Assembly (NCBI RefSeq): GCF_004343705.1
Contig: NZ_SKFH01000009.1
Span: 62,001-126,000, forward strand
Reading direction: 5' to 3'
From: Flaviaesturariibacter aridisoli
GTDB lineage: Bacteria > Bacteroidota > Bacteroidia > Chitinophagales > Chitinophagaceae
Length of the DNA: 64,000 bases
Shown piece after piece: positions 16,397 through 25,148 of the stretch; position 1 is the stretch's first letter, and each line of letters starts with the position of its first letter. The notes below the pieces were generated by a model that was not told the DNA's origin, searched no databases, and worked only from the letters and a program-made list of their open reading frames with translations. A program made the position numbers and the translations under genes.

Positions 16397-18874
16397 ATGC
16401 GACCGATCCTCCTGCTCCCCTCCCTCCTCGCCGCCGGCGCCGCTGCAACCCAGACCTACAAAGACCCGCGCGCGACGCCGGATGCCCGCGCCGAAGACGC
16501 CCTGCGCCGCATGACCGTCGAAGAAAAGATCGACTACATCGGCGGCCACAACGCTTTTTACATCCGGGCCGTTCCGCGCCTCGGGCTGCCCGAGCTCAAA
16601 ATGACCGACGGCCCCGTGGGCACCCGCAACGACGGGAAGACCACGGCCTACCCGGCTTCGGTGCTCGCTGCCGCTACCTGGGACACCGGCCTGGCGCGCC
16701 GCCTCGGCGACGCCCTCGGCGCCGACGCCCGCGCCCGCGGGGTACACTTCCTGCTGGCACCGGGTGTGAACCTGTACCGCGCCCCCATGAACGGCCGCAA
16801 CTTCGAATACCTGGGCGAAGATCCCTGGCTCGCCGCGCGTATGGCCGTTAATTATATCCGGGGCGTTCAGGGCCGCGGCGTGGTGGCAACCGTAAAGCAC
16901 TTCGCCGCCAACAACCAGGAATGGAACCGCCACCACGTATCGTCGGACTTGGACGAGCGCACGCTGCAGGAGCTGTACCTGCCGGCCTTTCATGCCGCCG
17001 TGCGCGAGGCCCGCGTGGGCGCCGTGATGAACAGCTACAACCCGGTCAACGGGGTGCACGCCACCCAAAACAAACACCTGAACCTCGACCTGCTCAAAGG
17101 CGCCTGGAAGTTTGACGGCATCCTGATGTCGGATTGGGTGGCCACGTACGACGGCATTGCCGCAGCCAACGGCGGCCTCGACCTGGAGATGCCCTCCGGC
17201 AAATTCATGAGCCGCGCCAACCTATTGCCGGCGCTTGCTGACGGCCGCGTATCGATGGCCACTATCGACGACAAAGTCCGCCGCATCCTGCGCATCCTCT
17301 TTCGCTTCGGGTTCTACGACCGTCCACAGGCCGACGACCGCATCCCGCGCGACAACCCCGCGGCTTCCCGCACCGCGCTCGACGTCGCCCGCAGCGGCAT
17401 CGTGCTGCTGAAGAACGAAGGCGGCATTTTGCCCCTGGGCCCGGGCGTGAAGAAGGTGGCACTCATTGGCCCGAATGCCGCACGTTACGTAGCCGGAGGC
17501 GGTTCTTCGTACACCGAGCCGTTTCACGCCGTCACGCTGCTGGATGGATTGCGGCAGGCCGACAGCACGCTGCAGCTGACCTATGTGCGCGGCGCGGCCG
17601 GCGAAATGGAAGAACATACCGCCGACCCGGTGTTCTTCCCGGATTCTGCCGGACGTAGCCGCGGCCTGACCGCTACTTTTTACAACAACCAGGATCTAGC
17701 CGGCGCACCCGCTGCCGTAATCACCGACACTGTCGTGGATCATAACTGGCCAGACGCGCCCCCGGGTATTCCGGGTATCGGGGCCGACCACTTTTCCGCG
17801 CGCTTCACGGGCTACCTGCGCGTATCCAAAAGCGGGCGCTACCACCTCGCCGTGCGCGGCGACGACGGCTTCCGGCTTTGGCTGGATGGCCGCAAAGTGA
17901 TCGAGCTCTGGGAAGACCAGGCCCCGACCCTTCGCGGCACCGACGTCGACCTGGAAGCCGGCCGCTCCTACCCCATCGCGCTGGAATGGTACGAGAACGG
18001 CGGGGGCGCCCGCATCGCTCTTGCCTGCTACCAGCAGGTGCTCGACTTCTCCGATGCTATTACGGCCGCAGGGGCCGCCGACGTGGCCATCGTGGCCGTA
18101 GGCTTCGATGCGCAGTCGGAAAGCGAAGGCTTCGACCGGACCTTCCCGCTGCCGCCCTACCAGGATACGCTGATCAATGCCGTGGCGAAAGCGAACCCGA
18201 ATACGATCGTGGTGCTCAACGCCGGCGGCAACGTAGACATGCAACGCTGGCTGCCGCAGGCGAAAGGATTGCTCCACGCCTGGTATCCCGGGCAGGAAGG
18301 CGGCACCGCCCTGGGTGAGATCATCAGCGGACGAATCTGCCCGAGCGGCAAGCTGCCGGCCTCCTTTGAAAAGCAGTGGAGCGACAATCCCGTGTACCCG
18401 TATTACTACGATAGCACAGGCTCCCGCGCCGTACGCTACGGTGAGGGCCTCTACCTGGGCTACCGCTATTACGACCAGGCTGCCCTGAAGCCGCAGTTCG
18501 CCTTTGGCTACGGGCTGTCGTACACCACGTTTGCTTATTCCGACCTCAAAGTAACGGTCACCGGCAAGGGCCGCGCGCGGGTACAATTCACGGTGCGCAA
18601 CACCGGCGGCCGCGACGGCGCCGAAGTAACGCAGGTGTATGTCCACCAGCACCATTGCCCCGTAGACCGTCCTTACAAAGAGCTCAAGGGCTTCAGTAAG
18701 GTGTTTGTTCCGAAGGGTGGAACCGCGCGGGTATCGCTGCTGCTCGATGAAGGCGCATTTTCTTATTATAAAGAAGCCCGGAAAGCTTTCGGCTACGACC
18801 CGGGCTATTTTACCATCTTCGTGGGAGCCGCTTCGGATGACGTCCGCCTGAAGGGCACCATACGTGTGCGCTGA
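16397..18874 (+). CDS. GH3 beta-glucosidase-type enzyme with PA14 insert
   Basis: 825 residues from the ATG at 16397, which opens a signal peptide (MRPILLLPSLLAAGAAATQT). GH3 N-terminal barrel to about 310 with the nucleophile Asp246 in LMSDWV and KHFAANNQEWNRHH at 168-180; the C-terminal GH3 domain is split by a PA14 lectin-like module at about 420-545 (FTGYLRVSKSGRYHLAVRGD), and a fibronectin-III-like domain closes the protein (VQFTVRNTGGRDGAEVTQVY). Enzymes with this layout hydrolyse beta-glucosides or beta-xylosides in the periplasm. It is not in a PUL and is divergent from a helicase, so its substrate cannot be set by context. Confidence 0.9.
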   Translation: MRPILLLPSLLAAGAAATQTYKDPRATPDARAEDALRRMTVEEKIDYIGGHNAFYIRAVPRLGLPELKMTDGPVGTRNDGKTTAYPASVLAAATWDTGLARRLGDALGADARARGVHFLLAPGVNLYRAPMNGRNFEYLGEDPWLAARMAVNYIRGVQGRGVVATVKHFAANNQEWNRHHVSSDLDERTLQELYLPAFHAAVREARVGAVMNSYNPVNGVHATQNKHLNLDLLKGAWKFDGILMSDWVATYDGIAAANGGLDLEMPSGKFMSRANLLPALADGRVSMATIDDKVRRILRILFRFGFYDRPQADDRIPRDNPAASRTALDVARSGIVLLKNEGGILPLGPGVKKVALIGPNAARYVAGGGSSYTEPFHAVTLLDGLRQADSTLQLTYVRGAAGEMEEHTADPVFFPDSAGRSRGLTATFYNNQDLAGAPAAVITDTVVDHNWPDAPPGIPGIGADHFSARFTGYLRVSKSGRYHLAVRGDDGFRLWLDGRKVIELWEDQAPTLRGTDVDLEAGRSYPIALEWYENGGGARIALACYQQVLDFSDAITAAGAADVAIVAVGFDAQSESEGFDRTFPLPPYQDTLINAVAKANPNTIVVLNAGGNVDMQRWLPQAKGLLHAWYPGQEGGTALGEIISGRICPSGKLPASFEKQWSDNPVYPYYYDSTGSRAVRYGEGLYLGYRYYDQAALKPQFAFGYGLSYTTFAYSDLKVTVTGKGRARVQFTVRNTGGRDGAEVTQVYVHQHHCPVDRPYKELKGFSKVFVPKGGTARVSLLLDEGAFSYYKEARKAFGYDPGYFTIFVGAASDDVRLKGTIRVR

Positions 18875-18927
18875 GCAGCTCCGGAAAACGTAACTTGCTC
18901 ACCTTATCGCAACCAAAACCAACCCAA

Positions 18928-19626
18928 ATGAAAAAGTTCCTCTGCAGCCTGTTCCTGTCGCTGCCGTTCCTCGCCTTCGCCCAGCAAAACGTAGATGGCA
19001 TCGGCCAGATCCGCGTGGGCAGAACCTTCAGCCAGATCACCGCAGACCTGGGCATCAGCAAAAACAAGATCCATGATGTATCCGACGGCAATGCCCGCTT
19101 TGCAGACCTGTACCATCCTTCGCGCATCACGCTGGCGCGCTGGGTGCCGGGCAACAGCTACGGCTCCGACATCGAGCACTATTACCTCACTTGCCCGAAT
19201 GCGTACAAGCTGTACCTGCCGAAGTACGAGGTGGCCGGTATCGAGATGGAAGACCTGGAGCTGCGCTTTCTGAACGACACGCTGTATGCTCTCAATATCT
19301 CCAACCCGTCGGTGGCGTTTACCAACGCGATGAAGACCAAATACGGCAAGGGTCGAACAGAGAAATCGAGCAAGAAGGCGGAATGCAACAGCGACCTCGA
19401 GGAAGTACGCTACGAAACAAACTGGAATGGCGAGAACGACGAAACCATTGCCTTCGAAGTAGTGGAAGAATACCGCAACAGTGCCTGCGACAAGAAGTAC
19501 CTGAACTATTTCGCCGTCTGGTACAAGCCCAGCTACTTCTATGTTTCGGACTGTGCCACCGAGGCTTTAAAAAAAGCACGGCAACGCAGGGACGGTGATG
19601 ATAAATCGAAGTTGAACGACTTCTAA
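18928..19626 (+). CDS. Secreted protein of unknown function
   Basis: 232 residues with signal peptide MKKFLCSLFLSLPFLAFAQQ (start chosen because it begins the signal; an earlier in-frame TTG or CTG-like start adds 11 poor residues). The mature part has conserved-looking features: a short repeat-like IGQIRVGRTFSQITADLGIS, several Cys (in TCPNAYKLY, KAECNSDL, NSACDKK and VSDCATE) that may form disulfides, and a basic C-terminus. I do not recognise a family. It is followed 21 bases later by an SDR gene on the same strand. Confidence 0.75.
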   Translation: MKKFLCSLFLSLPFLAFAQQNVDGIGQIRVGRTFSQITADLGISKNKIHDVSDGNARFADLYHPSRITLARWVPGNSYGSDIEHYYLTCPNAYKLYLPKYEVAGIEMEDLELRFLNDTLYALNISNPSVAFTNAMKTKYGKGRTEKSSKKAECNSDLEEVRYETNWNGENDETIAFEVVEEYRNSACDKKYLNYFAVWYKPSYFYVSDCATEALKKARQRRDGDDKSKLNDF

Positions 19627-19631
19627 CTTTG
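19624..19631 (+). promoter_or_regulatory. Candidate -7 element (TAACTTTG) for the SDR gene
   Basis: Exact match to TAnnTTTG, 16 bases before the ATG at 19648. No TTG is found at the expected -33 spacing, so confidence is moderate. Confidence 0.5.
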
Positions 19632-19647
19632 CCGCAAATACGAAACC

Positions 19648-20352
19648 ATGAAGGATCAGGTAGCCTATATCACCGGCGGCTCGAAAGGCATCGGATTTGG
19701 CATTGCGCAGGCACTGCTGGCACAGGGCATGAACGTGGCTATCACCAGCCGCAGCCAGGAAGCGGCCGACGCTGCGGCGAAAGCCCTCGGCGGCGGTGAC
19801 CGTGTGCTCGCCCTGCAGTCGCAGGCCGGGTCGCTGGCCAGCGAGCAGGCGGCTGTGCAGAAAACCATCGACCGCTTCGGCCGTCTCGATGTACTGGTAG
19901 CGAATGCAGGCATCGGCCACTTTGCTCCCATCGAAGAGCTGACCGAAGAGCAGTGGCGCGAAACCATCGACACGAATCTCACCGGCGTTTTCAACAGCGT
20001 GAAAGCCGGCGTCGAAGCACTGAAAAAATCGGAAGGCTACCTCATCACCATTGCCTCGCTGGCCGGCACCAACTTCTTCGAAAACGGCGCCGCCTACAAT
20101 GCTTCCAAGTTTGGTCTCGTCGGCTTCACGCAGGCCGTGATGCTCGATCTTCGCAAGCACGGCATCAAGGTGACCACCATCATGCCCGGCTCGGTGGCCA
20201 CGCATTTCAACAACCACACACCCAACGAAGCCGATGCCTGGAAGATCCAGCCAGAAGACATCGGCCAGATGGTGGTCGACCTGCTCCGGATGAACCCGCG
20301 CACGCTGCCCAGCAAGATCGAGGTGCGTCCGACGAAGCCCGGCGGCAAGTAA
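19648..20352 (+). CDS. Short-chain dehydrogenase/reductase, FabG-like
   Basis: 234 residues. Cofactor motif TGGSKGIGFGIA at 10-21, NAG at about 90-93, the catalytic Ser in SLAG, and YNASK (Tyr-x-x-x-Lys) at about 150-155. It opens directly with the Rossmann strand (MKDQVAYITGG). Classical SDRs of this size reduce keto groups using NAD(P)H. The substrate is unknown. A TAACTTTG element at 19624-19631 overlaps the preceding stop codon and matches the Bacteroidota -7 consensus, so this gene likely has its own promoter. Confidence 0.9.
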   Translation: MKDQVAYITGGSKGIGFGIAQALLAQGMNVAITSRSQEAADAAAKALGGGDRVLALQSQAGSLASEQAAVQKTIDRFGRLDVLVANAGIGHFAPIEELTEEQWRETIDTNLTGVFNSVKAGVEALKKSEGYLITIASLAGTNFFENGAAYNASKFGLVGFTQAVMLDLRKHGIKVTTIMPGSVATHFNNHTPNEADAWKIQPEDIGQMVVDLLRMNPRTLPSKIEVRPTKPGGK

Positions 20353-20381
20353 GCTGCCCGGTTTCGTTTTACCTTTCCCCC

Positions 20382-20837
20382 ATGCAAACCCGCTCCCTTG
20401 CCGCGCGCAAGCGCATCGCGCTCGTGGCGCATGACCATAAAAAAGGTGAACTGATCGACTGGGCCCACTACAACCGTGATGTGCTGGCGCAGCATGAGCT
20501 CTATGCCACCGGTACCACGGGCACCCTGCTCGAGAGAAAAGTGGACGCGCCCGTGCACAAGCTGCTCAGCGGCCCCCTCGGCGGCGACCAGCAGATCGGC
20601 GCGCTCATCGCTGAAGGGCGGATAGACATGATCATCTTCTTTTGGGATCCTATGGAAACGCAGCCGCACGACAGCGACGTAAAGGCGCTGATCCGTCTCG
20701 CCGTGGCCTGGAACATCCTCATAGCCTGCAACCGCAGCACGGCGGATTTTATCCTGACGTCGGCGCTGATGAAGCTGCCCTACGAAGCGCAGCTTACCGA
20801 TTATTCGGGTTACCTGAAGCGCATCATTCCTGAGTAG
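20382..20837 (+). CDS. mgsA: Methylglyoxal synthase
   Basis: 151 residues. The family motifs are clear: IALVAHDHKK (His17), LYATGTTGTLL, GPLGGDQQIG (Asp69, the catalytic base) and FFWDPMETQPHDSDVKAL (Asp89, His96). The enzyme converts dihydroxyacetone phosphate to methylglyoxal and phosphate in the cytoplasm, a bypass of lower glycolysis under phosphate limitation. It starts 29 bases after the SDR stop on the same strand, so co-transcription is possible. Length is normal for the family, with no missing active-site residue. Confidence 0.95.
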   Translation: MQTRSLAARKRIALVAHDHKKGELIDWAHYNRDVLAQHELYATGTTGTLLERKVDAPVHKLLSGPLGGDQQIGALIAEGRIDMIIFFWDPMETQPHDSDVKALIRLAVAWNILIACNRSTADFILTSALMKLPYEAQLTDYSGYLKRIIPE

Positions 20838-20840
20838 GGC

Positions 20841-21113
20841 TTACTTACGGAACAGCCGGTCCGGGATTTCCACGAAGCGGTTGAGTGGTGCCTTATTGTC
20901 CCAGCGCAGTTTGTTGATCCACTTCTTCGGCGTCATCCCGGTAGCATCGTGGCGGGCATCGAAGGTCTGCTCGCTCTGCGGGTTGGCGCGCCCTACGGGT
21001 GTGCCGGGCTGACCGCCGCGGATGGTCACGGCGCGGCCCGTTTCCGGATTGGTGCCACGAGCCATCCAGGTATGCTTGCCGCTGTCGTCGCGGCTCAGTT
21101 TGAATCGTGCCAT
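20841..21113 (-). CDS. Small basic protein of unknown function
   Basis: 90 residues, Arg/Lys/Asp-rich with few hydrophobics. Recognisable stretches are GKHTWMARGTNPETGRAVTI, GGQPGTPVGRANPQSEQTFD and MTPKKWINKLRW. It reads as a soluble cytoplasmic protein. The gene lies 6 bases after the histone-H1-like gene on the same strand, so the two are probably co-expressed; a nucleic-acid or nucleoid-linked role is a guess from that partner. It ends 3 bases from the convergent methylglyoxal synthase. Confidence 0.7.
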   Translation of the reverse strand: MARFKLSRDDSGKHTWMARGTNPETGRAVTIRGGQPGTPVGRANPQSEQTFDARHDATGMTPKKWINKLRWDNKAPLNRFVEIPDRLFRK

Positions 21114-21119
21114 GTGTCG

Positions 21120-21407
21120 TTATTTTTTATGTGCCCAGTTGTCTTCCATCGCCTCGTAGCTTTCCTTTGAAACAGACGATTTCTTTTTCGTTTTCGACGT
21201 GCCGCTCTTCTTCTTCGCATTGATGTTGTTCACCAACGAGTTTTTGACGCCCAGCTTGTTCTTCTTTGCCGTGCCTTTGCTGGCTGCCTTTTTCGGGGCT
21301 GCTTTCTTCGCTGCCCTTTTCGGTGCGGCCTTCTTCACACCTCGTTTGACCGCTGTTTTCTTCGGAGCCGCTTTCTTGCGCGGTGCTGCCTTGGGGGTTG
21401 TTGCCAT
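21120..21407 (-). CDS. Histone H1-like lysine/alanine-rich protein
   Basis: 95 residues, built of Lys-Ala-Pro repeats (KKAAPKKTAVKRGVKKAAPK, residues 11-30) that mirror eukaryotic H1 tails and the Hc1/Hc2-like proteins of some bacteria. The last third is less repetitive (SVSKESYEAMEDNWAHKK). Such proteins bind DNA by charge and can affect compaction. It is the first of a two-gene unit with the 90-residue protein. A second overlapping frame of similar length is Gln/Glu-rich and was rejected as a shadow of the repetitive sequence. Confidence 0.8.
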   Translation of the reverse strand: MATTPKAAPRKKAAPKKTAVKRGVKKAAPKRAAKKAAPKKAASKGTAKKNKLGVKNSLVNNINAKKKSGTSKTKKKSSVSKESYEAMEDNWAHKK

Positions 21408-21499
21408 AAACCTTTTTTCCTACCTGCACCAAGCAATATGCCGGGCCCCGGTTGTTGAAGCAATGCGTTGCTGCCGGCTTCGTATTTATACAAACGGCC

Positions 21500-21523
21500 A
21501 AAAAAACCCGGTAGAAACCGGGT
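21500..21523 (-). terminator. Rho-independent terminator after the sugar dehydrogenase gene
   Basis: Stem ACCCGGT (21506-21512) and ACCGGGT (21517-21523), loop AGAA, followed on the minus strand by six T. It lies 22 bases after the stop at 21546. Confidence 0.8.
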
Positions 21524-21545
21524 CTGACATTGGATAAGCCAACGC

Positions 21546-22889
21546 TTAAGGAATGATTTTTACGATTTTGCCCGTCGTGCCCGCCAGGCCGAGGCTGGAA
21601 GAAACGGCCACGTAAACCTCACCGGAAAGATCCTGCCCGAAGCCTTTTACAAAGTAGCCGAAGGTGCTGCGGTCGCGGAAGCGGAGCTCACTGAAGTTCC
21701 AGGTGCCGCCCGATGGCGTGGCCACATACAGCAGGCCGTCGGGCGCGGTGAAGCCCTGCGAGAAAGCACCGAATACATACGATCCCACCAGCCCCGGCAA
21801 GGCGCTGCCGCGGTATACGTTGCCCCCAACTACCACGGTGGTATGGCCATCGCCTTCCGGGTGGGCGAGGTTTTTAAGCACAAGCACCGGGTCTTGCAGC
21901 AGGTTGCCCGCCGAGTCCTGCAACGGGCAGGTCGGACGCACCAGCAGGTCGCTGTCGGTATTGAAGCAAACGCGTCCCTCGCGCACATTCCATCCATAGT
22001 TGCCACCGCGCGTCACCACGTTGACTTCTTCCCAAAGCGACTGGCCTGCGTCGCCGAGGATCAGCTGCCGCGTACCACCCATGTCGAACGAAAAGCGATA
22101 TGGGTTACGGAAACCGAAGGCATAGATCTCGTGCCGGGCGTTGCTGGCCGTCGCGTAGGGATTGTCGGCCGGTATGTTGTAGGGCGTTCCGTTGACATCG
22201 ATGCGGAGCACCTTGCCCAGCAGGCTGTTGAGGTTCTGCGCGTTCCCGCCGGCATTGGCTGCGTACCAGTCGGGGCCATGCCCGGGGCCAACGTCATCCT
22301 TGTTGCCGCCGTCGCCGATGGAAATGTAGAGGAAGCCGTCGGGCCCGAAGGCCAGCGTGCCGCCGTTGTGATTGAATTGCGGGTGATCATATTCGAGCAC
22401 AACTCGCTCAGTAGCCAGGTCGACCGTGTTAGCCGTTGCGGGACTAACGGTGAACTCGGAAACGCGTGTCAGGTTGTCCCAGGAGGCGCCCGGAGCCGGC
22501 CCGCCGGCACGCGGGGGCGCCGTGTAAAACACGTACAGCTTACCGTTACTGCTGAAATTGGGGTGGAAGGCGAGGCTCAGCAACCCGCGCTCGTCGTAGG
22601 CGGGCATCAGCGGAACGATCCGGCTGCTGAGGTCGAGGAAGGGCGTTGCCGCAACGCTGCCGCCGGGTGGCAGCAACCAGATTTTGCCGGCCTGGTCGAC
22701 GATGAACATGCGCCGGCTGCCGTCCGGCGCTTCGACGATCGACAACGGGGAAACGAGGTTTTCGGCCACGACCTGCAGCGCCGGCTGCACATCGACGGGT
22801 GTATTGTCGTCATTGTCTCGCTTGCACGAAAGGGCGCTGGTCAGCAGGAGCAGCGCAAGTACTGCTGGGATGGGAAAACGAGTGTTCAT
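21546..22889 (-). CDS. PQQ-type glucose/sorbosone dehydrogenase lipoprotein
   Basis: 447 residues from the ATG at 22889, which begins a lipoprotein signal (LALLLLTSALSCKRDND, Cys at about 21). Six-bladed propeller motifs of the soluble aldose dehydrogenase type follow: LVSPLSIVEAPDGSRRMFIV, DERGLLSLAFHPNF, NHNGGTLAFGPDGFLYISIG, DGGNKDD and AFGFRNPYRFSFD. The family oxidises aldoses using pyrroloquinoline quinone, usually with calcium; no PQQ synthesis gene is in the window, so cofactor supply is open. It acts in the periplasm or at the outer membrane. Upstream in-frame extension is not supported. Confidence 0.88.
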   Translation of the reverse strand: MNTRFPIPAVLALLLLTSALSCKRDNDDNTPVDVQPALQVVAENLVSPLSIVEAPDGSRRMFIVDQAGKIWLLPPGGSVAATPFLDLSSRIVPLMPAYDERGLLSLAFHPNFSSNGKLYVFYTAPPRAGGPAPGASWDNLTRVSEFTVSPATANTVDLATERVVLEYDHPQFNHNGGTLAFGPDGFLYISIGDGGNKDDVGPGHGPDWYAANAGGNAQNLNSLLGKVLRIDVNGTPYNIPADNPYATASNARHEIYAFGFRNPYRFSFDMGGTRQLILGDAGQSLWEEVNVVTRGGNYGWNVREGRVCFNTDSDLLVRPTCPLQDSAGNLLQDPVLVLKNLAHPEGDGHTTVVVGGNVYRGSALPGLVGSYVFGAFSQGFTAPDGLLYVATPSGGTWNFSELRFRDRSTFGYFVKGFGQDLSGEVYVAVSSSLGLAGTTGKIVKIIP

Positions 22890-22996
22890 GGGATGCCGTT
22901 TAGGGTGATAGACCTCCCGGGGTGAAAGTGATGGCAACCATGAATACGCAGGGCAAAGAGCCGGGTTGCCTTTGGTATAAAATGCCGCGAAGGGGC

Positions 22997-23770
22997 TCAG
23001 CGGGCGGGCGGCTGCTGCTCCACGAGGTATTTCCAGTACCGCTTCGGCATATGCTGGAGCTGCAGCTTCGTGTTCTTGCGCGCCGGGATGTTGACGCTCC
23101 GGAAGTACTGCTGCCACAGCAACTGGTAAATCGCTTCCCCGGAATCGTAGACGGCCGCGAGATCTTTGCCTGCGCCCACGTCGCCCGAGAACTGTATTTC
23201 TACGGTATGCGTTTGCTGGCCGTCGTAGTGAAGTCCATAACGCCGCCTGCCGTCGTAGATCACCCAGCGCTGGTCCGCATAGCGGCTTTCGAAATGTTTG
23301 ACGATGAGCGGCAACACGTCGTAGTCGGGCTCGATGAGTGCAAAAAACAAACCGTCGGCCGTCTTCTGAAAACGTACAAAGGCTTCCATCCGGTGCTGCT
23401 CGCGCCACACCTTTCGCGCCACCTGCGTCACCGTAAGCACCGCCGGGTGGCTGAAGTCTTCTTCCACGGCGGCTTCATTCGAAAACACGTATTGGACGAA
23501 GCGGAGCAGGGTATTTTCGATGCCGCCGATCTCCGACAGGAAGCAGCGGTACACCTGCTGCAGCCCATCCGCGCTGAGCTTGCGTTGCAACCCCTTCCAA
23601 AGGCGTGTGCTGTGCCGTGCATCCATCCGCGCCTCGTGCACGCGGTCGAAAATGTTTCCGAGGAAGCGCCCCTGCGACACGATGTCGGCGTCGCTCCATT
23701 GGTAGTCGTACACATCAAACACCGCGCAGAGCCAGCCCTCGAAGCTACCGTCGTAGAGTACCGTTTGCAT
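22997..23770 (-). CDS. TIGR03915-type DNA-metabolism protein, partner of radical SAM enzyme
   Basis: 257 residues. It starts MQTVLYDGSFEGWLCAVFDV and ends KRYWKYLVEQQPPAR, the two ends typical of the TIGR03915 family, which is almost always encoded next to a TIGR03916 radical-SAM protein and is thought to belong to a UDG-like DNA-repair activity. The start ATG shares one base with the stop of the radical-SAM gene (TGATG), indicating translational coupling. The reaction is not established. A longer frame reading into the upstream gene was rejected because it lies over that gene in another frame. Confidence 0.88.
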   Translation of the reverse strand: MQTVLYDGSFEGWLCAVFDVYDYQWSDADIVSQGRFLGNIFDRVHEARMDARHSTRLWKGLQRKLSADGLQQVYRCFLSEIGGIENTLLRFVQYVFSNEAAVEEDFSHPAVLTVTQVARKVWREQHRMEAFVRFQKTADGLFFALIEPDYDVLPLIVKHFESRYADQRWVIYDGRRRYGLHYDGQQTHTVEIQFSGDVGAGKDLAAVYDSGEAIYQLLWQQYFRSVNIPARKNTKLQLQHMPKRYWKYLVEQQPPAR

Positions 23771-25023
23771 CAGAAAATACTCAGTTGGGGTGAATGGTTG
23801 GCGGCGAACTTGCTCTGCGCGTTCCCCACGATAAAACTTCGGATCTGGTCGGCGCTCCATTCTTTGCGGTACTGCCCGTCTACCTTCAGGTTCACGAAAT
23901 AGCGCGCACGGTTGCCGGCGATGTTGAAGCCTTTCAGGTGCTCCCAGCTGAGGCGGCGGAAGCGACGGGCCGCCACGATCTTTTCGGCCGACTTGATGCC
24001 GATGCCGGGAATGCGGCGGATCAGGGCGGGATCGGCCTCGTTGATATCCACCGGAAAAAGGTGCAGGTTCCGCAGGGCCCAATGCAGCTTCGGGTCAATC
24101 TGCTGGTCGAGGAAAGGATCGCCGGCCAGCAGCTCATCGGCGCGGAAGCCGTAGAAGCGCAGGAGCCAGTCGGCCTGGTAAAGGCGGTTCTCCCGCACTA
24201 CCGGCACCGGCGTTCCGACGGCCGGCAGGCGCTGATCGTCGCTCACCGGCACGTAGCCCGAGTAGTACACCCGCTTCAGTCCCATATCGCGGTAAAAGGA
24301 TTCCGACAGCTGCAGGATCTGCGCGTCGTTCTCGATGCTGGCACCCACCACGAGCTGCGTGCTTTGCCCCGCCGGTGCAAACAGCGGCGCCTTCACCAGC
24401 GTCCGTCGCTCATCGCGGTTGGCCACAATGGTTTCCTTCAAATAATTCATGGGCCGCAATACATCGGCCTGCGTTTTCTGCGGTGCCAGGAGTTGCAGGC
24501 TTTGCTCGGTGGGCAGTTCCATGTTCACGCTGAGGCGGTCGGCATACAAGCCCGCTTCGTGCAACAATTCAGGACTCGCCCCCGGAATGGCCTTCAGGTG
24601 AATGTAACCGTGAAAGCGCTCCTCGGTGCGGAGCTTTTTGGCAATGCGCACGAGCCGCTCCATGGTGTCGTCGGGCGAGCTGAAAATCCCCGAACTGAGA
24701 AAGAGTCCTTCAATGTAGTTGCGGCGGTAGAAATTGATCGTCAGGTCCACTACCTCCTGCACGGTGAAGGCGGCACGCTTCACCGGGTTGCTCTTGCGGC
24801 TCACGCAATAGGCGCAATCGAAGATGCAGTGGTTGGTAAGAAGGATCTTCAGCAGCGACACGCAGCGACCGTCTTCCGTATAGGCATGGCAGATACCCAT
24901 CCCTTCGGCGTTGCCCAGGCCTTTGTCCGTATTCTTGCGCTTGCTGCCACTCGAACTACAGGAAACATCATACTTCGCGGCATCGGCCAGCACGCCCAGC
25001 TTCTCCAAAACTCGCTCATTCAT
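23770..25023 (-). CDS. Putative DNA modification/repair radical SAM protein (TIGR03916-type)
   Basis: 417 residues. The radical-SAM cluster is Cys66, Cys70, Cys73 in NHCIFDCAYC, and the N-terminus holds a Cys/Ser-rich segment (SCSSSGSKRKN). Near 338-349 lies a helix-hairpin-helix, IPGIGIKSAEKI, a DNA-backbone contact seen in repair enzymes. This layout matches TIGR03916, a distant relative of spore-photoproduct-lyase-like enzymes, paired here with its usual partner TIGR03915 one base downstream. The substrate is unknown; DNA-lesion repair or base modification in the cytoplasm is the family-based expectation. Confidence 0.9.
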   Translation of the reverse strand: MNERVLEKLGVLADAAKYDVSCSSSGSKRKNTDKGLGNAEGMGICHAYTEDGRCVSLLKILLTNHCIFDCAYCVSRKSNPVKRAAFTVQEVVDLTINFYRRNYIEGLFLSSGIFSSPDDTMERLVRIAKKLRTEERFHGYIHLKAIPGASPELLHEAGLYADRLSVNMELPTEQSLQLLAPQKTQADVLRPMNYLKETIVANRDERRTLVKAPLFAPAGQSTQLVVGASIENDAQILQLSESFYRDMGLKRVYYSGYVPVSDDQRLPAVGTPVPVVRENRLYQADWLLRFYGFRADELLAGDPFLDQQIDPKLHWALRNLHLFPVDINEADPALIRRIPGIGIKSAEKIVAARRFRRLSWEHLKGFNIAGNRARYFVNLKVDGQYRKEWSADQIRSFIVGNAQSKFAANHSPQLSIF

Positions 25024-25148
25024 AGGGGTCGAATAACCCTCGAATTTACTAAATTATTTAGCAGAACACAGCAAGCCTAAGAAGCTTTAAGAAGGTGCTA
25101 GGGATTGTGGAAGATATAGGCTCCAGCCGGCTTCGGGCTTCTACAAAA

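Noticed and set aside
16319-17077. N-terminal extension of the helicase
   Set aside because: Lies over the GH3 gene; the helicase starts with its usual N-terminus at 16318.
21127-21501. 124-codon frame overlapping the histone-H1-like gene
   Set aside because: Gln/Glu/Ser-rich frame produced by the Lys/Ala codon repeat; the H1-like frame is the coherent one.
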